Shown: positions 42,101 through 49,974 of the stretch, piece after piece | Layout: every line of letters starts with the position of its first letter | How positions within the stretch are numbered: the stretch's first letter is position 1 | Source: Microbispora sp. NBC_01189 | Lineage (GTDB): Bacteria > Actinomycetota > Actinomycetes > Streptosporangiales > Streptosporangiaceae | Assembly (NCBI RefSeq): GCF_036010665.1 | Contig: NZ_CP108581.1 | Coordinates: forward strand, 6,753,501-6,817,500 | Direction of reading: 5' to 3' | DNA length: 64,000 nt | Made by a program: the position numbers and the translations under genes | The notes under the pieces: model-generated | The model's database searches: none | What the model was told of the DNA's origin: nothing | Seen by the model: only the letters and a program-made list of their open reading frames with translations

Positions 42101-45100
42101 CGTCGGCGCCGTCGACGTAGAAGCGGATCTCCACCCCCGTCTCGATGCCCGTCGGGTTCCTGCGCACGACGGCGACCTTGTGGAACCTGCCGGTCGTCAG
42201 GGCCGTGGTGGATTTGTGCACGACGGGCCCGGCCGTACCGGATCCGGCCTCGAAGGCGAAGGCGAGGCGGTTGTCGTTGTCGACGTACAGGCAGTAGGGC
42301 ACGGCCGTCTGACCGCCGTCGCCGAGCACGCCCTTGCCGACGAGCCCGTGCCGGCCGCTGGACTCGATCTGCACGAACGCCTCGATGGTCAGGTTCTCCA
42401 CGATGTCCAGGCCGCCGGGGCCGCCGGCGTCCAGGTAGCCGGCGCCGTCCATCCGCATCGCCCAGTCCTGGGTGAACGCGACGGCCAGGTGGGCCCATTC
42501 CCCCGGCGGGAACTGGTCGACGCTGCGCACGCTCTGCTCGTTGACGGTCGCGTCGATCTGGTAGGCGAAGGAGCCGTCGCCCTTCATGAGCTGCGTCAGG
42601 CTCAGCGCGTACCGGGTGGGGCCGGCGTCGGTGGCCAGGATCAGGTCTCCGTTGTTGACCACGGTCGGCCTGATCCACGCCTCCAGCGTCAGGTCGCCGG
42701 AGGCGGCCAGGGCCGCGATGTTGGCGGTGTTCGCCAGGTGCAGACGGTTCTTGGCGTCGCGGTCGAAGGAGAACGCCCGGCCGGGGGCGTCGCCGTGCCA
42801 GCGCGGGCCGAGCGGCTGGCTGACGTCGGCGGCGGTCCCGGCGGGGACCGGCCCGGTGGCGCTCTGGGCGTACGCGCTGACGATCAGGGAACCGGAGGCC
42901 ACCGACACGCCGGGGGCGCTGCAGGTGGCCTTGGTGTAGTCGTAGGCGGGGGTGCGCACCTTGGCGCCCGTACCAGCGGTCAGGCCGCCGCTGGTCAGCG
43001 TGATCTGCGCCGAACCGGCCGGGGCCGCCTCGGCCGTACGGCTGTCGGCGCCGACCGTCACGGCCGAGCCGGCGGTCAGCGCGGTCGCCAGCGGCTCTAT
43101 CAGCGTCACCACCTTGTCCTGGATCGACAGCACCGTGCCCAGCTCGGCTCCTCTGGCGGTGCCGTTCAGCACCGAGGCCAGCTGGTCGGCCCGGTCGGGC
43201 ACCGAGGGGAACGTCTCCTTGGTCGTGCCGCGGCTGACCTCGACCGTGCACAGGCCCGTCCCGGTGGCGGTCACCTTGACCGCGAAGTCGGCCGAGCGCA
43301 GGGCCATGTCGCGGGTTGACAGCCGCAACGTGCCGTCGGCGACGGTGAACTGCTTGACGGCAGGGGCGATCGTGGCGGCGTAGTAGGCGGCGAAATACTG
43401 GCCGGCGCCGCCGCGGAAGTACAGCACCACCTCGCCGGTCGAGCTGTCCAGCAGCGCGGGGGCGTTGGCCGTCCAGGCGAAGGACAGCAGCGCGCCGAGT
43501 GTGGTGAGCCCGGCACGGTCGGTGTGCAGCGTGGGCATCGGCAGCACCGCCTCGGCCGCGCCCGCCTGCGCGCCGGTCAGCGTGGCCAGGGTGTTGAGCG
43601 CGGTGTCCAGGGCCGCCTTGTCGGCGCCGAGCCGGCCGGAGGCCTCCAGCTGCTGCAGGTACTTCTGCGCTAGCGGCGCCGCCTCGGCCATGATCTCGGC
43701 CTCCCGCTGCCGCTCCGCGTTCCTGGCCGGGCCGACGATGTTCCGGTTGAGGTTGTACATGCTGATGATGCCGCCGTTGTGCAACTCCGCCTCGAGCTGC
43801 TTCAGCCGGGCCACGGTGCTCGGCATCCAGTCGGTGAGCTGCTGGTCGGTATAGAGCTTGCCGCGCGCTGCGGTCACCGCGTCCTCCGCCTGACGGAGTC
43901 GCTCGGTGTCCTTGGTCGGGTCGGGTGTGCCAATCCAGGCCAGGTCGACGACGCCGGGCAGCCTGGCCAGCCGGCCGTCCTTGGAGACGGCGAAGTCCAG
44001 GGTGGCGACGTAGGAGCGGTCGGCCGGTTCGCTCTTGGGCGGCGGCCCGGAGGTGGCGAAGGCCAGCAGCACGCGCGCCTGCCTGCGCTCGGGCACCGGC
44101 GCTTGGCCGTAGCCCGTCACCGAGGACTGCTGCTGGTAGTACAGCGTCGCGGTCAGGCCGGCGACGGCCTTTCGGCCGGTGACTGTGAACGACTGGCGGG
44201 TGATGCCGGGGCCGTCGTAGACGGGGGCGTCGGAGTCGGCCCACACGGGGCCGGGGTCGAAGCGGCCGGAGAACTTGTTGGCGCTCCGGTCGCGGACTTC
44301 CACGCCAGCGCCCTCGTCGAGGGGGAAGTAGGCGTACAGGCCGCTCTCGCCGCCCGACAGGCGCTGGCCCCGGGTGGCGAAGTCGGTGCGCGCGATCGTC
44401 CAGATCCGCACCTCGTCGATCTGGCCGGTGAACACGTCGGCGGAGGTCTGACCAGGGCCGCGCCCACCGACCACGATCCGGGCGCTGACGTCGACCTTCT
44501 CGGACGTGGTGAGCGTGCCCGCCGCCGCGCCGTTCAGATACAGCCGCAGCGCCGCTCCGTCGAAGACGGCCGCCACGTGCGCCCAGACACCCATCGGCGC
44601 CACCGTCGTCGAGGTCAGGGTCTGCGTGCCGTGGCCGAACCGCAGTTTGCCGTCGGCCTGGAGGCTCACGTGCACAGGGCTGTCCATGCTGGTGCGCTGG
44701 GTGCGCCCGATGATCAGCCCGGTCCCGGTGGCGGCGGCGGGCTTGATCCAGGCCTCCAGCGTGTACGGCCCCGCCGGCGCGGCCGTGACGTCCACGCCCG
44801 CGATCACCGCGGCGCCCGTGCCGTCGAAGCGCAGCGCCGTTCCGGCCCGGTCTTGCGGCGGCTTGACCGGAACCAGCAGCTTGCGGGTGTGCGAGTCGAT
44901 CCCAGGGGACCGTTCCAGCACCGAGGCGGCGTACTTGGGGTCGGGGCTGGTCCACAGTTGGGTTCCGGCGGGGTTGAACAGCCCGTCGGGGGTCTGCTCC
45001 AGGTTGTGGCCGTGCACGGTGCCGGACGCGTCGGCGGTGAAGATCTGCCAGCGGGCGTGCCCGGTGACGGCCGTAGGCAGCGTCAGCGCGGTGAACAGGC

Positions 45101-45800
45101 CGCCGGTGAGCCGTCCGGCGAACGACAGTTTCATGGTCGGCTCGTAGAACAGCCGGCCCTCCATGTCCCGGGTGCCCAGCGTGTCGCCGCCGGAGGCGGG
45201 CAGGATCCGGCTGCGGCTGCGCTGGTAGCGCACGTCCACCACCGGCTTCAGCTCGGCGCCCACCAGGACGAAGCGGTCGCACAGCAGCGCGGCGTCGGCC
45301 TTGGCCGCCTTGCCTCCGGTGGCGTCGCCAGTCAGCCGCCCGGTGGTCGTCTCGTAGACCGAGCCGGCCGCGCCCGCCGCCACCGACTGGCGGAACACCA
45401 GCAGGTAGCGGCCGTCGGAAACCACCTGGATGGGGAACTCGGAGGTCAGCCGGGCGGTCGTGGACAGGAACGGGTCCTCCTCGCCGGGCAGCAGCTTCTC
45501 CGAGGGCGACACCTCTGCCGAGCCCAGCTTCTTGACGATCGGCATGACCGCCACCTGAGGCGTCTCGGCGCCCACGTCGACGATCTCGGTGGGGAACACC
45601 AGCACGGCCGGGTCGGCGTTCCAGTAGGCCGCGTCGAGTGCGCCGCGCGCCCGGTCGGCCTGGTCCAGGCTGAGCACGCTGTAGTAGACACGCCGGTCGG
45701 CGCCGAGGGCGAAGCCGACCACGGTGCCGTTGTGCCGGACCATTGTAGTGGAGATGTACTCGCGGTCCTTGTAGACCTTGAGCAGGGTCTTATCGTACAC
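39162..45800 (-). CDS. Giant LamG-repeat protein (2212 residues), function unknown
   Basis: A single uninterrupted frame from GTG 45800 (AAGGAG upstream). There is no signal peptide or lipobox: it starts MYDKTLLKVYKDREYIS. Residues about 1-310 form an unrecognised beta-rich domain. LamG/concanavalin-like modules occur near 320-500, 1010-1105, 1110-1290 and 1330-1400, each with the EVRIW or EIRVW hallmark except the second (TGQIDEVRIW, ILSEVRIW, GDLDEIRVW). Residues about 640-800 include helices with coiled-coil character (TERLRQAEDAVTAARGKL). About 1540-2070 is Ser/Thr-rich with alternating polar/apolar strands (SFGGNYAISFDFMDFGHKFG, VEASVSAGYSVTRKK), reminiscent of beta-hairpin-forming proteins. 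A C-terminal beta domain (about 2115-2212) includes NWIGLYPATMAP. Monocistronic, and flanked by gene remnants. Export route, if any, is unclear. Confidence 0.85.
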   Translation of the reverse strand: MYDKTLLKVYKDREYISTTMVRHNGTVVGFALGADRRVYYSVLSLDQADRARGALDAAYWNADPAVLVFPTEIVDVGAETPQVAVMPIVKKLGSAEVSPSEKLLPGEEDPFLSTTARLTSEFPIQVVSDGRYLLVFRQSVAAGAAGSVYETTTGRLTGDATGGKAAKADAALLCDRFVLVGAELKPVVDVRYQRSRSRILPASGGDTLGTRDMEGRLFYEPTMKLSFAGRLTGGLFTALTLPTAVTGHARWQIFTADASGTVHGHNLEQTPDGLFNPAGTQLWTSPDPKYAASVLERSPGIDSHTRKLLVPVKPPQDRAGTALRFDGTGAAVIAGVDVTAAPAGPYTLEAWIKPAAATGTGLIIGRTQRTSMDSPVHVSLQADGKLRFGHGTQTLTSTTVAPMGVWAHVAAVFDGAALRLYLNGAAAGTLTTSEKVDVSARIVVGGRGPGQTSADVFTGQIDEVRIWTIARTDFATRGQRLSGGESGLYAYFPLDEGAGVEVRDRSANKFSGRFDPGPVWADSDAPVYDGPGITRQSFTVTGRKAVAGLTATLYYQQQSSVTGYGQAPVPERRQARVLLAFATSGPPPKSEPADRSYVATLDFAVSKDGRLARLPGVVDLAWIGTPDPTKDTERLRQAEDAVTAARGKLYTDQQLTDWMPSTVARLKQLEAELHNGGIISMYNLNRNIVGPARNAERQREAEIMAEAAPLAQKYLQQLEASGRLGADKAALDTALNTLATLTGAQAGAAEAVLPMPTLHTDRAGLTTLGALLSFAWTANAPALLDSSTGEVVLYFRGGAGQYFAAYYAATIAPAVKQFTVADGTLRLSTRDMALRSADFAVKVTATGTGLCTVEVSRGTTKETFPSVPDRADQLASVLNGTARGAELGTVLSIQDKVVTLIEPLATALTAGSAVTVGADSRTAEAAPAGSAQITLTSGGLTAGTGAKVRTPAYDYTKATCSAPGVSVASGSLIVSAYAQSATGPVPAGTAADVSQPLGPRWHGDAPGRAFSFDRDAKNRLHLANTANIAALAASGDLTLEAWIRPTVVNNGDLILATDAGPTRYALSLTQLMKGDGSFAYQIDATVNEQSVRSVDQFPPGEWAHLAVAFTQDWAMRMDGAGYLDAGGPGGLDIVENLTIEAFVQIESSGRHGLVGKGVLGDGGQTAVPYCLYVDNDNRLAFAFEAGSGTAGPVVHKSTTALTTGRFHKVAVVRRNPTGIETGVEIRFYVDGADAGGQRYKGAKPVGNDAPAELGRMVEGKTVSGLKGILSEVRIWNVARDADQIGVPISPKAQGLVAWWRFPESKGSTTQDMCGSYPATLRAVTRVRTPDPAGNRFTLYRNGSPVATAPMTQPAVGRSAAPRSVVGEGFTGDLDEIRVWRTVRTQEQILDNMFGRVKGDRQHLLAYYPLEADDTVAGALVKDAGLSGQHLTQSAPGPKIVLSTAPISTDAARIRSALTGIKTPFHGTIATTPAATEYGDVQRLPDDSIIGVLKRAYGYLQDDKSWALSTGFKVGELATTWVGQVQFDPQLIGYIEGAPPVPSENMIDEKKDYAGASSISFVQADNVVNTMSSQRDVSVDTAMKISFDQAFGDEVWAVAAPMGAGTAKPISAVKHEWGFYLSLDFSNSWSNTTEVSQGANTTRASKVTLAGGWEDADGTKHVNPTVGRRWVPANTGFAVVQSETADMYALRLTHTGAVVAYRMLPSPDIPRDWNLIPFPINPRYTKQGTLDGIVGFHEYGQVPGLRPFPDPHFPNAADGVSGEYSYYRPAEAYRIKKRIQREQQQLQGFYDSVSIETHTWDPTHGQAAKVLNGMTGGTGATTEAGSGGDPEAKRAATRSASRRNIVNTYVWTAAGGFFAETTATTDQVTETTSGAFSFKSSFGGNYAISFDFMDFGHKFGVEASVSAGYSVTRKKSKQATRTFSLDVSCGPGAELQKFVSDKPQFDAEGKPILVPGRVDAYRFMTLYLDTTTDNFEDFYGKVIDPEWLDRGTDPNALALKRAQQTETKPPCWRIMHRVTFVSRVLDTGVSTPSLAQAMGSLGIASDYALITKLQPHLTGATMDFAALNKAARAALVGNFARLAPYADTIVGRLAAYYNLQPDDAPLTSALPAAAAAPDGKLTLGATSVPKGTSLTFTYSTLPATVSAKNWIGLYPATMAPKDGASIDWRYTPGADGTLVMPTDKLPGQGAYAAYYLHNDGYTVLAGPIRFTVT

Positions 45801-46233
45801 GAAATGAACTCCTTGCCGATTACGCCCGACTCGCCGGCCGGAAATGGTGAGGCCGTATTGAATTCAGGCAAACACGTGTCACGGAAGTAAGGGCTTCGAT
45901 TCGCGACGCATTACACCGGTCCCCCTCATCACCCTCCCATCTGGGCGACAAACCTTTCCATTGATCGCCTCGCGTGGGTGGACCGAAATCGCGTCGAGCG
46001 ACTTCCCGCGATTCCCGTCGGAGCCGCCGATCCGACGCGAACCATCTACCAACTCATCACAGGACGCGGAAGATGACAATCAGGTAATCTCAGCGAATTG
46101 CAGGTAGCCAGTTATGCTCAAAATGAGTCAGGACAAGGGCTGCTCGGGCGATGTCCCGCTGCAACCAGAGCTTCGGCTTCAACAAGGCTGGCGCCGCCGG
46201 ACGCGCCAGCTGGGCCGCCCGCGGTTCAAACCC
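45801..46233. other. Upstream region of the giant gene
   Basis: No gene recognised. The stretch is AT-richer than its surroundings (for example 45885-45990 and 46060-46130) and should hold the giant gene's promoter on the minus strand. A short plus-strand frame starting at about 46151 ([20 protein letters not shown]) runs into the palindrome and stops; it may be a fragment. Confidence 0.4.
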
Positions 46234-46279
46234 CGGGTCTGTCGGCGCTCACGTAATTACGTGAGCGCCGACAGACCCG
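46234..46279. repeat. Perfect 46-bp palindrome without spacer
   Basis: The two 23-base arms meet at 46256/46257 (…CTCACGTAA|TTACGTGAG…) with no mismatch. The right arm is the coding sequence for VSADRP of the adjoining methylase remnant; the left arm is its exact inverted copy. The structure marks an inverted-duplication junction at the point where the methylase gene is truncated. Confidence 0.9.
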
Positions 46280-46680
46280 ACCACGCCGCCCGAGCCGATG
46301 AGCTCACCGCTGCGGCGGAGCGTCTGCGCCCCGTGCTGATCGAGAACCTGCCCGCCATCCGGATCATCAGCAAGTACGGTCTGCCCGACGCGGTGTTGTA
46401 CGTCGATCCGCCCTATCTGGAGTCCACCCGCGCGGGCCGGGACTGCTCACGCTGGCGTGATCAGCCGTCGAGGTCATCTGGTCTAACCAGCCGCTCACCG
46501 ACCAGTTCGATCTGTTCGCCGACCCTAACCAGCCACAACAGACATGGCGTGACGAAACCGCGCGGTGCGTCGTCTGCGACAGCTCGGTCGAGCGCACCGC
46601 CACCGGACGCCCTCGCACATACTGCTCGCGCGCCTGCCAACAACGGGCCTATCGGCACGTTCAGCCGCTGATCCCCTTCC
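46261..46680 (+). pseudogene. Truncated phage-type DNA adenine methylase
   Basis: The first part encodes [40 protein letters not shown], and [16 protein letters not shown], with the DPPY catalytic motif of D12-class N6-adenine methyltransferases. Upstream sequence, including the SAM-binding FxGxG motif, is missing. After DPPY a shift of frame leads to [19 protein letters not shown] and a zinc-finger-like tail [31 protein letters not shown], often found at the end of actinophage or ICE proteins. It is a decayed gene of a lost prophage or integrative element. Confidence 0.65.
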
Positions 46681-46831
46681 ACCGGTCCACCCCACGTCGG
46701 CGAGAGCGGCATGCCCTCGCCGCAGCCGACGTCGAGGGCGCACCGGGCCTCGCCGGAAACCGAGCGCAGGATGCGGGGATGGTGGTGGATGTTGTGGTTC
46801 CATCGCCTGCACGCCGTTCGCTGGCATGGGC

Positions 46832-47824
46832 TCATCCGGCCGTGCCGGGCTCCTGCTCCGTGCCGTACAGGCGGGACAGGTCGGCGACGGCCTCGGCCAT
46901 CAGCGCGCGCAGCCCGGGCGGTTCCAGCACCTCGACCAGGGTGCCCAGGCGCAGCAGCAGCCACCGCGCGTGCGTGGGCGACTCGATCGGCACCGTCAGC
47001 CGCGTCCAGCCGCCCGGCTCGGAGTGCCCGTTCGCCAGCGCCTTGTCGGCGACGTCACCGCCGAGGGTGTAACGGAACAGGTCCTCCCCGCCCGGAGCGA
47101 GCCGTACGACCGCCTCGGCGGTGTACATGCGCGCGGCGAACTCCTCGGCGAAGCCGCGCCAGAACTGCGCGAGGTCGAAGTCCGGCGGCCGCTCGAAACG
47201 CTCGCCGAGGACCTCGGCCTCGATCATCCGGCTCACCCGGTAGGTCCGCACCGTGCCGGAACAGGCCGCGGCCAGATACCACGAGCCGCCCTTCAGCACC
47301 AGGCCGTACGGATGCAGCAGGCGTTCGACCTCGGCCGGCCCCCAGCGGCGGTACCGCGTACGGAGCGTCCGCTCCTCCCACACCGCCTGCGCGACCTCCG
47401 TGAGGAACGGCGCCTCGTCGGTGCTGCGGTACCACCCCGGCACGTCGAGGTGGAACCTCTCGCGCATCCGGGCCGCGTGCGACCGCGGCCCGGGCGGCAG
47501 CGCGGCCAGCAGCTTCAGTTCCGCCGCCGCCGCGAACTCGCCCAGCCCCAGCTCGGCGGCGGGCCCCGGCAGGCCCGCCAGGAACAGCGAGGACGCCTCC
47601 TCCGCGGTCAGCCCGTTCAGGCGGGTGCGGTAGCCGTCGAGCAGCCGGTAGCCGCCGAGCGGCCCGCGGTCGGCGTACACCGGCACTCCGGCGGCGGAAA
47701 GCGCCTCGACATCCCGGTAGACGGTCCGGACCGACACTTCGAGCTCTTCGGCGAGGTCGGCGGCGGTCACCCTGTCGCGGGTTTGCAGTAACAGGAGCAG
47801 GGACAGCAACCGGCTGGCACGCAT
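46832..47824 (-). CDS. WYL-domain transcriptional regulator (YafY family)
   Basis: A 330-residue regulator. The N-terminal HTH is LLQTRDRVTAADLAEELEVS with VRTVYRDVEALSAAG as recognition part; the WYL domain centre is GSWYLAAACSGTVRTYRVSR, followed by the WCX C-terminal domain ending about residue 320. WYL domains bind nucleic acid or nucleotide ligands and often control DNA-damage or defence genes. It is monocistronic, so its targets are not indicated. Confidence 0.9.
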   Translation of the reverse strand: MRASRLLSLLLLLQTRDRVTAADLAEELEVSVRTVYRDVEALSAAGVPVYADRGPLGGYRLLDGYRTRLNGLTAEEASSLFLAGLPGPAAELGLGEFAAAAELKLLAALPPGPRSHAARMRERFHLDVPGWYRSTDEAPFLTEVAQAVWEERTLRTRYRRWGPAEVERLLHPYGLVLKGGSWYLAAACSGTVRTYRVSRMIEAEVLGERFERPPDFDLAQFWRGFAEEFAARMYTAEAVVRLAPGGEDLFRYTLGGDVADKALANGHSEPGGWTRLTVPIESPTHARWLLLRLGTLVEVLEPPGLRALMAEAVADLSRLYGTEQEPGTAG

Positions 47825-47926
47825 GTCAACCAGTCTGCCACCTTTACAATGTAGATCAAGACATCCGGCCTCGCCCGGAACCGGGGTGCGGGTCCGGGCG
47901 AGGTGCCGATGCGCGGCACCGGGTCG

Positions 47927-48607
47927 TCAGCGCCGGTCGCCGCGGGACATCTCCTGGTCGCCGGCGACGACCAGGCCGGATTCGTACGCGAAGACGACGG
48001 CCTGGGCGCGGTCGCGCAGGTCCAGTTTCGTGAGCAGGTTGCTCACGTGACTTTTGACCGTGTGCTCGGAGACCACCAGATCCGCGGCGATCTCGGCGTT
48101 GGACCGGCCCCGGGCGAGCAGCCGCAGCGTGTCCGTCTCCCGGTCCGTGAGCTCACCGAGTCGCCGCCGCAGCCGGGGCCGGGCACGTCCACGCCCGACG
48201 AACTCGGCGACCAGGCGCCGGGTGATCGCCGGAGCCAGCAGCGACTCCCCCGCGGCCACCAGGCGGACGGCGCGCACGAGGTCGTCCCGGCGTACGTCCT
48301 TGAGCAGGAAACCACTGGCCCCGGCGCGCAGGGCGTCGTAGACGTACTCGTCGGCGTCGTACATCGTCAGGACCAGCACCTTCGCGCCGGTCCTGCGACA
48401 CACCCGCGCGGTGGCCTCGACGCCGTCCACGCCGGGCATCCGGATGTCCATGAGCACCACGTCCGGCTCCAGTTCGACCGCCTTCGCGACGGCCTCGGCG
48501 CCGTCGGCCGCCTCGCCGACCACGGCGATGTCGTCATGGGCGCCGAGGATCATCGCGAAGCCGCCGCGGAACAGGTCCTGGTCGTCGGCGACGAGCACGC
48601 GCAGCAT
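47927..48607 (-). CDS. NarL/LuxR-family response regulator
   Basis: A 226-residue regulator. The receiver has the acidic pair in VADDQDLFRG, phosphoacceptor Asp in VVLMDIRMPGVDG, and Lys in GFLLKDV. The C-terminal LuxR HTH is LTDRETDTLRLLARGRSNAE, then IAADLVVSEHTVKSHVSNLL. It is encoded four bases after its cognate histidine kinase. Confidence 0.95.
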   Translation of the reverse strand: MLRVLVADDQDLFRGGFAMILGAHDDIAVVGEAADGAEAVAKAVELEPDVVLMDIRMPGVDGVEATARVCRRTGAKVLVLTMYDADEYVYDALRAGASGFLLKDVRRDDLVRAVRLVAAGESLLAPAITRRLVAEFVGRGRARPRLRRRLGELTDRETDTLRLLARGRSNAEIAADLVVSEHTVKSHVSNLLTKLDLRDRAQAVVFAYESGLVVAGDQEMSRGDRR

Positions 48608-48611
48608 GCCG

Positions 48612-49745
48612 TCAGCCGATCGGCAGGGTCGCGGTGACGGTGAGACCCGGGTCCCCCGGCCGGACGGTGAGCCGGCCGCCGCACGCCGTGACCCGCTCCC
48701 GCATCCCGATCATGCCGTGTCCTTCCCGTAGCTCCCGCCCGCCCCGGCCGTCGTCGGCGACCTCGACATCCAGGGTGTCACCGGACCAGCGGACGCCAAC
48801 GCGGACCGTGCTCGCGCCGGCATGCCGGATCGTGTTGGTCAGCGCCTCCTGGATGATCCGGTACGCGGCGACGTCCACGCCCGAGGGAAGACGCCGCGGC
48901 TCGCCCCGCACGTCGGCGGAGACGTCCAGGCCCGCCCGGCGGGCGTTGTCCAGCAGGCCGGGCAGGGCGTCGAGCCCGGGGTGCGGCGCCCGGGCCGGAG
49001 CCGGACCACCGTGCCCCTCGCCTCCGCGCAGCGCGCCGAGGATCAGGCGGAGCTGGCCGATCGCGTCCCGCCCCGCCGCCGCGATCGCCTCGAAGACCGC
49101 CTCGGCCTTCTCCGGGTGATCGCGCATCACCAGAGGGCCGGTCTCCGCCTGGATCACCATGAGGCCGACCGAGTGGGTCACGATGTCGTGCATGTCGCGG
49201 GCGATCCGGGTGCGTTCGCGGGCGACCGCGGCGGCACGTTCCTCGCGGACGCGGGCTTCGCGCTCCCGTTCGGCGTCCCGGCCGGCCCGCCGGGCCCGTG
49301 CGCCCACACCAAGGGCGTACGCGGCGACGATCGCGGTGAGGACGTAACGGTAGGTCTCCAGATTCTCCTGCGGGACGACGAGCGACACGGCCACGCCGGC
49401 GGCGAGACCCGCGACGCCCCCGGCGCGCCGTGCCCGGGAGAGGTCCGCCGCCGCGAACGTGTAGGTGCACACGAGCACGCCGTACGGCAGCAACAGCACC
49501 AGAGCCCCGGAGTGCGGCAGCGGCTTCACCGCGATCGCCAGGACCGTCGTGGCGCAGCCCACGACCGCACCGACGGAGAGAATGGCGCGGCGCCGCCACA
49601 GCACGGGCACCGACATCAGGGCGGCGAGCGCCACGGCCCACCACGGCTGCCGGTACGGAACCAGGACGGGGGTCACCGTCATCACGGTGACGACGGCGGC
49701 GATCGCGACGTCGGCCCTTGACGGACTCAGGATGCTCACCCGCAT
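48612..49745 (-). CDS. Two-component sensor histidine kinase (NarX/DesK-like)
   Basis: A 377-residue membrane kinase from ATG 49745 (GGAG seven bases upstream). Four to five N-terminal helices (VAIAAVVTVMTVTPVLV, ILSVGAVVGCATTVLAIAV) lead via a basic coiled segment (ARRAGRDAERERE) to the HisKA_3 box ERTRIARDMHDIVTHSVGLM (phospho-His in MHDIV). The ATPase domain has EALTNTIRHAGAS and DDGRGGRELREGHGMIGM. No large extracellular sensor is present; the signal is likely membrane-related. It may regulate a neighbouring gene such as the Lnt-like gene divergent from it. Confidence 0.93.
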   Translation of the reverse strand: MRVSILSPSRADVAIAAVVTVMTVTPVLVPYRQPWWAVALAALMSVPVLWRRRAILSVGAVVGCATTVLAIAVKPLPHSGALVLLLPYGVLVCTYTFAAADLSRARRAGGVAGLAAGVAVSLVVPQENLETYRYVLTAIVAAYALGVGARARRAGRDAEREREARVREERAAAVARERTRIARDMHDIVTHSVGLMVIQAETGPLVMRDHPEKAEAVFEAIAAAGRDAIGQLRLILGALRGGEGHGGPAPARAPHPGLDALPGLLDNARRAGLDVSADVRGEPRRLPSGVDVAAYRIIQEALTNTIRHAGASTVRVGVRWSGDTLDVEVADDGRGGRELREGHGMIGMRERVTACGGRLTVRPGDPGLTVTATLPIG

Positions 49746-49831
49746 GACCGGCTCCGGGGTTGTCTGAGAGAACCCGGCAAGACTATGCGCGCGGCCCACG
49801 CCGCCGCCTCCACCGCTCGGCTGACTGCCGC

Positions 49832-49849
49832 CTCACTCCTTCGAGTGAG
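49832..49849. repeat. Hairpin in the divergent region before the Lnt-like gene
   Basis: CTCACTC (49832-49838) and GAGTGAG (49843-49849) flank the tetraloop CTTC. It lies between the divergent kinase and Lnt-like genes and could be bound by the response regulator. Confidence 0.4.
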
Positions 49850-49974
49850 ACCCGCTGTCACGACCCTCCGAGCGGTCCCGGTCCCCGCGACCGGCCCTCG
49901 GATCGCTCCCGCCGGTGATGTGCGTCCAGGCCGGGTCCTGGAGGGTCGAGGCGGCTGAAGAAGGAGGCTGCACG

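Noticed and set aside
40291-45282. A 1663-codon second frame within the giant gene
   Set aside because: It is rich in Arg, Pro and Gly and shows no LamG features; the frame 39162-45800 has coherent domains and proper third-position bias.
43779-45890. A 703-codon plus-strand frame opposite the giant gene
   Set aside because: Antisense composition only, no ribosome site and no recognisable domain.
46221-46240. T-arm-like GGTTCAAACCCC, as if a tRNA 3' end or attachment site
   Set aside because: The flanking bases do not complete a T-stem or an acceptor stem, and no other tRNA arms are found upstream.
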